From assembly GCA_003134755.1 (NCBI GenBank), contig PLCK01000284.1, positions 1,455 through 6,693 of the forward strand: DNA of 5,239 nt, given 5' to 3'. The notes under the pieces were generated by a model, which was not told where the DNA came from, did not search any database, and was given only the letters and a program-made list of their open reading frames with translations. The stretch is from Actinomycetota bacterium. GTDB taxonomy: Bacteria > Actinomycetota > Actinomycetes > Acidothermales > Acidothermaceae. Made by a program: the position numbers and the translations under genes. Positions 1 to 4,007 of this stretch are shown in pieces; position 1 is the first letter of the stretch; every line of letters begins with the position of its first letter.

Positions 1-461
1 GGGCCACGCTGCTACCTGCCGGTGCCACCCTGACGTCGAACACCGACGCGGACGAACCGCCGCCGACGGGTCAACTCCGCCGCTATCTCTACGAGCCGGA
101 CGACGCCGTTGTTCGGGCGCACCTGATCGGCGACCTCGCGCGGTCGCTCGACGGCGTCCTGCTCGACGCGAGCACGGCCTACATCACGAGCGACACGTTC
201 GTCGCGACTCCGTTCGCGCAGGTTTTCGAGGTCGACGACGCGATGCCGTTCTCATTGAAGCGGCTGCGAACCGCCTTGCGTGAACGCAAGGTCGGTTCGG
301 TCACGATCATGAAGCGCGGTTCGGCGATCGACGTCGAACAATTGCGGCGCGACCTCAAGCTGTCGGGCGACGCGGAAGCTGTCGTCGTCCTCGCGTTGAT
401 CGGCGGGCGCCACCATGCGGTCATCGCACATCGGCGGCCCCGCACGTTCGTCATGCCCTGA
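1..461 (+). CDS. Class I SAM-dependent methyltransferase, C-terminal part (THUMP-like domain)
   Basis: Partial gene: the frame is open from the left edge (first full codon at base 3) to a TGA at 459-461, giving 152 visible residues. The visible part resembles the THUMP-like C-terminal domain found after the Rossmann domain in actinobacterial class I methyltransferases. Seen: a segment around visible residues 24-48 with RRYLYEPDDAVVRAHLIGDL, then DASTAYITSD (55-64), PFAQVF (70-75), a PFSLKRLRTALRE stretch (82-94), and VTIMKRGSAIDVEQLRRDL (100-118) followed by a hydrophobic strand and a GGR turn. The SAM-binding motifs would lie upstream, outside the window, so methyltransferase activity is inferred from the domain pairing alone. 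Substrate is unknown; a THUMP-like fold would fit RNA. The gene converges on the tsaD operon with 12 bp between stop codons. Confidence 0.75.
   Translation, partial: ATLLPAGATLTSNTDADEPPPTGQLRRYLYEPDDAVVRAHLIGDLARSLDGVLLDASTAYITSDTFVATPFAQVFEVDDAMPFSLKRLRTALRERKVGSVTIMKRGSAIDVEQLRRDLKLSGDAEAVVVLALIGGRHHAVIAHRRPRTFVMP
274..291. repeat. Inverted repeat, 8-bp arms, 2-nt spacer
   Basis: The arm CCTTGCGT (274-281) is followed by GA and then ACGCAAGG (284-291). It lies inside the methyltransferase coding region (the ALRERKV segment) and has no obvious regulatory role. Confidence 0.5.
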
Positions 462-473
462 TCGTGTCGAGGT
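462..473. other. Convergent intergenic gap of 12 bp
   Basis: Only 12 bp separate the stop of the plus-strand methyltransferase (459-461) from the stop of the minus-strand ABM-like gene (476-474). No GC-rich stem with a T tract is present here or close by. If no terminator acts here, the two transcripts would run into each other's 3' ends, or termination would be factor-dependent or lie within a gene. Confidence 0.8.
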
Positions 474-752
474 TCAGCCGAGGTCGACCGGAGCGAATTG
501 CCAGGCGTCAGGCCCGCGCGCGCAGAATCTCTCGGCGCCGAGGTCGAACCAGGCGTTGCCAGCCGCCAACGCGTCGGAATCAACCCATCGCGTGACGATG
601 ACAGCGCGGTCCTGCTCGTCGGAGCGATAGGCCTCGCCACCGTCGAATCCGTCAGCCGCGACGAACTGCGGCCAGGCATCGTTCTTGACCCATGCGCAGA
701 ACTCGTCGAGCTGCCCGGCAGTGATCTTGGTCTCCCACATGCGCGCGATCAC
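474..752 (-). CDS. Small ABM-like (dimeric alpha/beta-barrel) protein, function unknown
   Basis: Encodes 92 residues. The GTG start (752-750) overlaps the tsaD stop as GTGA, a 4-bp overlap, and has the best Shine-Dalgarno in the window (GGAGG, 7 nt before the start), so translation is very likely coupled to tsaD. A Met at residue 5 (MWETK) is an alternative start. Pattern: an initial strand RMWETKI, a helix (TAGQLDEFCAWVKNDAWPQF), the linker AADGFDGGEAYRSDE, a strand AVIVTRW, then a second helix with ALAAGNAWFDLGAERF. This resembles small antibiotic-biosynthesis-monooxygenase-like proteins of the dimeric alpha/beta-barrel superfamily. It has no signal peptide or membrane segment. The family includes oxygenases, haem-degrading enzymes and proteins with no known activity, so no reaction is assigned. 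Last gene of the operon. Confidence 0.7.
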   Translation of the reverse strand: MIARMWETKITAGQLDEFCAWVKNDAWPQFVAADGFDGGEAYRSDEQDRAVIVTRWVDSDALAAGNAWFDLGAERFCARGPDAWQFAPVDLG

Positions 753-1780
753 ACAAGCACCTCCGTGATGGGTAGGGACGAGTCGGCGGGCAGGTCGAGC
801 GACGAAGCAGGCCGGCCTGCTTCGACCAGCAGCGCTCCGAGTGCTGCCACCATCGCACCGTTGTCGGTGCACAAGCCAGGTCGCGGCACGCGCAGCCTGA
901 TTCCGGCCGCGGCACATCGCTGCTCCGCGAGCGCGCGGAGCCTCGAATTGGCGGCGACGCCGCCGCCGATCAACAGGTAGTCGACACCGTGACTCCGGCA
1001 CGCGACGATCGCCTTCGTGGTCAAGACGTCGACCACAGCTTCTTGGAACGACGCGGCCACGTCGGCGACTGGAATGGGCAGGCCGGCCCGCTCGCGCGCC
1101 TCTACCCAGCGAGCCACCGCCGTCTTCAGCCCGGAGAAGGAGAAATCGAGAGTTCCGTCGTCGGCCTTGCCGCGCGGGAATGAGACGAGGGCAGCGTCGC
1201 CGTCGCCGGCGACCCGGTCGATGTGCGGGCCACCCGGGAACGGCAGCCCAAGCACACGGGCGACCTTGTCGAACGCTTCACCGGCGGCGTCGTCGACTGT
1301 CGCGCCGAGCGGTCGCACGTCACGGGTCAGGTCGGACACCAGCAGCAACGACGAGTGCCCACCCGAAACCAGCAACGCGACGCACGGCTCGGGCAGCGGC
1401 CCATGTTCGAGGACGTCGACGGCAACGTGGGCTGAGAGATGGTTCACTCCGTACAGCGGCTTGCCGAGCGCGATCGAGTACGCCTTCGCCGCCGCGACGC
1501 CGACCAGCAAGGCGCCGGCCAGGCCTGGGCCGGCGGTGACCGCGATGGCGTCGACATCGCGCCACGTGACGCTGGCGTCGTCGAGGGCGCGCCTGATCGC
1601 AGGCACCATCGCGTCAAGATGCGCACGACTCGCGACCTCGGGAACCACACCGCCGAAGCGGGCGTGCTCCTCGACACTCGACGCCACGGCGTTGGCGAGC
1701 AGAGTGGTTCCACGAACAATGCCTACGCCTGTCTCGTCGCACGACGTCTCGATTCCGAGCACGAGTGCGCCGTCACTCAT
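749..1780 (-). CDS. tsaD: tRNA N6-adenosine threonylcarbamoyltransferase TsaD
   Basis: 343 residues, the usual full length. In the cytoplasm TsaD transfers the threonylcarbamoyl group from threonylcarbamoyl-AMP to A37 of tRNAs that read ANN codons, working with TsaB and TsaE. Visible ASKHA-fold (Kae1/Gcp/YgjD) motifs: GIETSCDETG (9-18), VVPEVASRAH (45-54), AGPGLAGALLVG (83-94), VNHLSAH (112-118) with the metal-binding pair His114 and His118, SGGHSSL (139-145), DDAAGEAFDKVARVLGLPFP (163-182), FSFSGLKT (213-220), GGGVAANS (272-279) and CTDNGAM (304-310) with Asp306 as the third metal ligand. All key residues are present. The ATG at 1780 overlaps the rimI stop by 8 bp, and the stop overlaps the next gene as GTGA. 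The 3' part carries a 22-bp perfect palindrome. Confidence 0.97.
   Translation of the reverse strand: MSDGALVLGIETSCDETGVGIVRGTTLLANAVASSVEEHARFGGVVPEVASRAHLDAMVPAIRRALDDASVTWRDVDAIAVTAGPGLAGALLVGVAAAKAYSIALGKPLYGVNHLSAHVAVDVLEHGPLPEPCVALLVSGGHSSLLLVSDLTRDVRPLGATVDDAAGEAFDKVARVLGLPFPGGPHIDRVAGDGDAALVSFPRGKADDGTLDFSFSGLKTAVARWVEARERAGLPIPVADVAASFQEAVVDVLTTKAIVACRSHGVDYLLIGGGVAANSRLRALAEQRCAAAGIRLRVPRPGLCTDNGAMVAALGALLVEAGRPASSLDLPADSSLPITEVLV
758..764 (-). promoter_or_regulatory. Strong ribosome binding site for the ABM-like gene
   Basis: Read on the minus strand, GGAGGTG lies inside the last codons of tsaD. GGAGG ends 7 nt before the GTG at 752. It fixes the start of the downstream small gene and separates it from the longer in-frame reading that extends back into tsaD. 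Confidence 0.8.
803..824. repeat. 22-bp perfect palindrome in tsaD
   Basis: The arm CGAAGCAGGCC is followed immediately by its exact reverse complement, with no spacer. It encodes the region around Glu320-Ser326 of TsaD (EAGRPAS), and the centre falls between codon positions 1 and 2 of Arg323. The same peptide is therefore encoded on the opposite strand. As RNA it could fold back on itself or dimerise; as DNA it has the symmetry of a dimer-binding site. Confidence 0.9.
922..941. repeat. Inverted repeat, 8-bp GC-rich arms, 4-nt loop, in tsaD
   Basis: GCTCCGCG (922-929), loop AGCG, then CGCGGAGC (934-941). It could form a stable short hairpin within the tsaD message. No T tract follows on either strand, so it does not look like an intrinsic terminator. 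Confidence 0.6.
1513..1535. repeat. Near-perfect palindrome with 11-bp arms and one bulged base, in tsaD
   Basis: CGCCGGCCAGG (1513-1523) faces CCTGGGCCGGCG (1524-1535), complementary throughout except for one extra G. It encodes the conserved AGPGLAGA loop of TsaD, so glycine/alanine/proline codon content explains much of it. Confidence 0.7.
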
Positions 1781-2273
1781 GCGGCGCCCACTGCAAGGGG
1801 TCGACGCCCTTGAGGTTGAGCACCATCAGCACCGCGTCGGTGCCGCTCGGTTGGTAGTAGGCCTTGCGGACGCCGATCTGCTCGAATCCGAACCTCGCAT
1901 ACAACCGTTGCGCGGTCTCGTTGTCGGCGCGGACCTCGAGGCCGACCATCGGTTCGTCACGCCGGCGCGCCTCGTCGATGAGCGCCGTCAGCATGCAGGC
2001 CCCGATGCCCTCGGCCTGCCGGTCACGTTTGACTGCGATCGTCTGCACGAACGACTCCTCCGGATACGCGCAAAGGCCCGCGTAACCGATGATCTCCTTC
2101 CCCTCTTGCGCGACCACATAGAAGCGGCTCTCGGGCTCGGCGAGTTCGGACCAGAACATCGCGATGGTCCAGCTCTCGTCGCCGAACAGATCGCGCTCGA
2201 GATCCATCACACCGTCGACGTCCCACCACCGCATCGGCCGCAGCGTCACCGCGCCGGTTTCCGTCGTGCTCAT
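1773..2273 (-). CDS. rimI: GNAT N-terminal acetyltransferase RimI (ribosomal protein bS18-alanine N-acetyltransferase)
   Basis: 166 residues, one GNAT domain. RimI uses acetyl-CoA to acetylate the N-terminal alanine of ribosomal protein bS18; actinobacterial RimI may act on other N-termini. Visible: beta strand TLRPMRWWDVDGVMDLE (10-26), strand FYVVAQ (51-56), motif A with the TIAV strand (78-81) and the acetyl-CoA pyrophosphate loop QAEGIG (86-91, pattern QxxGxG), and motif B with LEVRADNETAQRLYARFGF (112-130). Glu113 and Tyr125 match in spacing the catalytic Glu and Tyr described for enterobacterial RimI. The YY pair at 139-140 and DAVLM (146-150) complete the RimI-like end. The ATG overlaps the tsaB stop as ATGA, and a GGTGA lies 7 nt upstream. 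The stop overlaps tsaD by 8 bp. The GNAT fold is certain; the exact substrate rests on operon position and RimI-like ending. Confidence 0.9.
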   Translation of the reverse strand: MSTTETGAVTLRPMRWWDVDGVMDLERDLFGDESWTIAMFWSELAEPESRFYVVAQEGKEIIGYAGLCAYPEESFVQTIAVKRDRQAEGIGACMLTALIDEARRRDEPMVGLEVRADNETAQRLYARFGFEQIGVRKAYYQPSGTDAVLMVLNLKGVDPLQWAPHE

Positions 2274-2914
2274 ACCGGCGTCACCGCCTTGCGCGCCGCG
2301 GGTTCGACCGCGTCGGGCCGACGAAGGTACAGCGGCTCTACCGGCAATTCGGCGACCCCGCCGGCCGTGCCCGCGGCTACCATGCGGGCGAGCACACCCG
2401 CCTCCGGCAGGTCGGGACGCCGCGCGCTGACAAACGTCTCGCGGTACATGAGGGCCCCGGCGCCATAGGCCGGCCCGGTCCAGTCGACGTCGACCGGCCG
2501 ATCGACATGCGGCCCTTCGGTACGTACACCACTCGCGTCGTACGTCGCCCAGTACACCTCGCGACGGCGTGCATCGGTGGCCACCAGGAACGGATCGGCG
2601 CTCACGACCGCGGCAGCGACAATGTCGAGCGTGCAGATACCGGTCACCGGTATCGACAGTGCGTCGGCCATTGCGCGCGCAGTCATGAGCCCGACCCGCA
2701 GGCCCGTGAACGGCCCGGGACCCACGCCAACCGCGATGCCGGTCAGGTCGGACGCCGACGCGCCGGCGGTCGCGAGCACGTGCGCAATACCGGGGCCGAG
2801 CAGCTCCCCGTGCCGGCGGCCGTCGATGACCGTGCGTTCTTCGAGAACGTGAGATCCGTCGTGCAGGGCGACTGTGATTGCGGCGGTCGCCGTGTCGAAT
2901 GCGAGGAGCAGCAC
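2270..2914 (-). CDS. tsaB: tRNA threonylcarbamoyladenosine biosynthesis protein TsaB
   Basis: 214 residues from the GTG at 2914. TsaB is the catalytically inactive ASKHA-fold paralogue of TsaD; it dimerises with TsaD and with TsaE forms the t6A transfer complex. Visible: N-terminal strand LLLAFDTATAAITVAL (2-17), RRHGELL (33-39), the family signature GVGPGPFTGLRVGL (63-76), DARRREVYWA (114-123), and the C-terminal PLYLRRPDAVE (194-204). The frame stays open a further 62 codons upstream into tsaE, but those residues are Arg/Pro-rich and unlike TsaB. Starting at the GTG gives the expected short lead into the LLAFDT strand. The Shine-Dalgarno is weak (AGG about 10 nt upstream). It follows tsaE by 26 bp, the only true gap in the block, and its stop overlaps the rimI start as ATGA. 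Confidence 0.94.
   Translation of the reverse strand: MLLLAFDTATAAITVALHDGSHVLEERTVIDGRRHGELLGPGIAHVLATAGASASDLTGIAVGVGPGPFTGLRVGLMTARAMADALSIPVTGICTLDIVAAAVVSADPFLVATDARRREVYWATYDASGVRTEGPHVDRPVDVDWTGPAYGAGALMYRETFVSARRPDLPEAGVLARMVAAGTAGGVAELPVEPLYLRRPDAVEPAARKAVTPV
2636..2654. repeat. 19-bp palindrome with a single central base, in tsaB
   Basis: GATACCGGT (2636-2644), one C, then ACCGGTATC (2646-2654). On the minus strand it encodes Ile-Pro-Val-Thr-Gly-Ile (residues 88-93 of TsaB). It has operator-like symmetry but lies deep in coding sequence. Confidence 0.8.
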
Positions 2915-2940
2915 GACCCAGAGCCTAATCGGCTCGACGT
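2915..2940 (-). other. 26-bp gap between tsaE and tsaB with a small inverted repeat
   Basis: The only non-overlapping junction in the minus-strand block. It contains GAGCC (2921-2925) and GGCTC (2931-2935) around a 5-nt loop, just ahead of the tsaB GTG. The stem is short and has no T tract, so termination is unlikely; it might affect access to the weak tsaB ribosome binding site. No promoter is recognisable. Confidence 0.5.
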
Positions 2941-3423
2941 TCAGCGCGGAGTGAGCAGATCGGCCAGCTGCGCGGCGTCCCATCTGGTGCCGTGTGGGCT
3001 GATGCGGACGTGCCGTACATCGCCGTCGAGGCCGACGGCCCGGATGATGTCGATTTCCAGCCGGTCCGGCGACAACCCCTCGACGAGCCCGTGCCCCCAC
3101 TCGACCAGCGTGACGCTCTCGTCGAGCAAGGCATCGAGATCGAGATCGTCGACCTCGAGCCGGCCCTCGAGCCGGTACGCATCGGCATGCAGGAGCCCCG
3201 GACCCTCGGTCAGCGACGGATGCACGCGCGCGATGACGAACGTCGGCGAAGTCACCGCGCCGCGGACGCCGAGCCCGCGCCCGATTCCCTGGGCGAGCGT
3301 CGTCTTCCCGGCCCCGAGTGCGCCGTTGAGCACGACCAGATCGCCGGCCCGCAGAATGCCCGAAAGCCGCTCACCGAGCTCGCGCATCGCCTCAGGGGTC
3401 GCGATCTCGAACTCCACACTCAT
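2941..3423 (-). CDS. tsaE: tRNA threonylcarbamoyladenosine biosynthesis ATPase TsaE
   Basis: 160 residues from the ATG at 3423. TsaE is the small P-loop ATPase that binds the TsaB-TsaD pair and drives the t6A transfer cycle. Visible: Walker A GALGAGKTT (34-42), the family motif TSPTFV (58-63), HADAYRLE (79-86), a DDLDLDALLDE acidic stretch (92-102), and VTLVEWG (104-110), which contains the conserved VEWG. Start choice: the ATG gives an ATGA 4-bp overlap with the glycosylase stop; a GTG at 3435 is an in-frame alternative adding Met-Ala-Gly-Val. Both have weak upstream ribosome binding sites, so coupling probably drives initiation. The length is normal. A 12-bp direct repeat encodes RLEG/RLEV just after the HADAY motif. 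Confidence 0.96.
   Translation of the reverse strand: MSVEFEIATPEAMRELGERLSGILRAGDLVVLNGALGAGKTTLAQGIGRGLGVRGAVTSPTFVIARVHPSLTEGPGLLHADAYRLEGRLEVDDLDLDALLDESVTLVEWGHGLVEGLSPDRLEIDIIRAVGLDGDVRHVRISPHGTRWDAAQLADLLTPR
3153..3175. repeat. Tandem 12-bp period direct repeat in tsaE
   Basis: CCTCGAGCCGG occurs at 3153-3163 and again at 3165-3175. On the minus strand the two units encode Arg-Leu-Glu-Gly and Arg-Leu-Glu-Val. It is in frame and in a loop after the conserved HADAY motif. Confidence 0.75.
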
Positions 3424-4007
3424 GACGCCCGCCACAACGCGGCGACCAACGCCAAGTCTTCGCGCAACGCGGCGCGGGGCAGGCCGGCCGGGCCGAACCG
3501 GATCGCGGCTGAGGGGTGATACGTCGCGACGACGCGTCTCCCGTCGACCGGGTGCGGCTGTCCACGCAGTTCACGGATGCGGGCCGAGGGTCCGAAGAAC
3601 CATGCAGCGGCCGAGCCGCCCAACGCGCAGATCACCGACGGATCGATCAGCCGGATCTGCGCACTCAGCCAACCGCGGCAGTTACCGACCTCGACCCTTG
3701 CCGGCCTGCGGTTTCCGGGAGGCCGGCACTTGAGGACGTTCGCGACGGCCACCTGAGCTCGGGGCAGGCCGGCCTCCTCGAGAAGCTCGTCGAGAAGCTG
3801 ACCCGCCTTGCCGACGAAAGGAACACCCAACTGGTCCTCGGTAGCACCCGGTGCCTCGCCGACCAGCAGAACCGGGGAGCCGGCGGTCGGTCTTGTTCCG
3901 ACGACGACGGTGCGACGGCTGGCCGCAAGCTCGGGGCAGGCGACACAGCCCCGCATCTGCAAAGCCAGCGCGTCCCACTGCGCACCAGCCACCTGTGCAT
4001 CAGCCAC
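3420..4007 (-). CDS. Uracil-DNA glycosylase, family 4 (iron-sulfur type)
   Basis: 195 residues, normal for family 4. It excises uracil from DNA, arising by cytosine deamination or dUMP incorporation, as the first step of base excision repair. Visible: four cysteines in the [4Fe-4S] pattern, Cys21 and Cys24 (CVAC), Cys94 (LKCRPPGNRRP) and Cys110; motif 1 GEAPGATEDQLGVPFVGKAG (50-69), the water-activating/uracil loop; ALGGSAA (128-134); and motif 2 HPSAAIR (164-170). It lacks the KRRIH insertion and GEQPG motif of UdgX, so covalent UdgX chemistry is not expected. The start used is the GTG at 4007, overlapping the alr stop by 8 bp with GAGG directly before it; this spacing is too short for a normal site, and a GTG 5 codons later is possible. 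The stop overlaps tsaE as ATGA. Its placement inside the alr-tsaE block is unusual. Confidence 0.93.
   Translation of the reverse strand: MADAQVAGAQWDALALQMRGCVACPELAASRRTVVVGTRPTAGSPVLLVGEAPGATEDQLGVPFVGKAGQLLDELLEEAGLPRAQVAVANVLKCRPPGNRRPARVEVGNCRGWLSAQIRLIDPSVICALGGSAAAWFFGPSARIRELRGQPHPVDGRRVVATYHPSAAIRFGPAGLPRAALREDLALVAALWRAS
3625..3662. repeat. Inverted repeat, 9-bp arms, 20-nt loop, in the glycosylase gene
   Basis: GCGCAGATC (3625-3633) and GATCTGCGC (3654-3662), with GATCGATC in the intervening loop. It is entirely coding (AQIRLIDPSVICA). Confidence 0.7.
3699..3728. repeat. Inverted repeat, 9-bp arms, 12-nt loop, in the glycosylase gene
   Basis: TGCCGGCCT (3699-3707) and AGGCCGGCA (3720-3728). 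The loop and arms cover the coding region for the CRPPGNRRPARV segment beside the third cluster cysteine. No T tract follows. Confidence 0.7.

Noticed and set aside
753..1001. A longer N-terminus for the ABM-like protein starting at 1001
   Set aside because: The extension lies inside tsaD in another frame and is basic and low-complexity, while the GTG at 752 has a strong ribosome binding site and a GTGA overlap.
1017..2468. A 483-codon open frame on the plus strand
   Set aside because: It lies antisense to tsaD, rimI and tsaB, all of which carry clear family motifs. Its translation is Arg/Ser/Pro/Thr-rich without domains, as expected for a shadow frame in GC-rich coding sequence.
2915..3100. 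A longer N-terminus for TsaB starting at 3100
   Set aside because: The extra 62 residues overlap tsaE, are Arg/Pro-rich and do not resemble TsaB, which normally begins right at the LLAFDT strand.
2507..3733. A 408-codon open frame on the plus strand
   Set aside because: Antisense to tsaB, tsaE and the glycosylase; low-complexity basic translation, no ribosome binding site and no recognisable motifs.
3476..3774. A 14-mer (GGGGCAGGCCGGCC) present at 3476-3489 and 3761-3774, with shorter relatives near 809, 1078 and 3928
   Set aside because: In the two glycosylase copies and the related site near 1078 it mostly encodes Ala-Gly-Leu-Pro with preferred GC-rich codons, the spacing is irregular, and there is no sign of a transposon end or uptake signal in this window alone.
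3420..4007. The glycosylase as a UdgX-type (covalent uracil-binding) enzyme
   Set aside because: It has GEAPG rather than GEQPG and no KRRIH insertion; the residues fit classical family 4.
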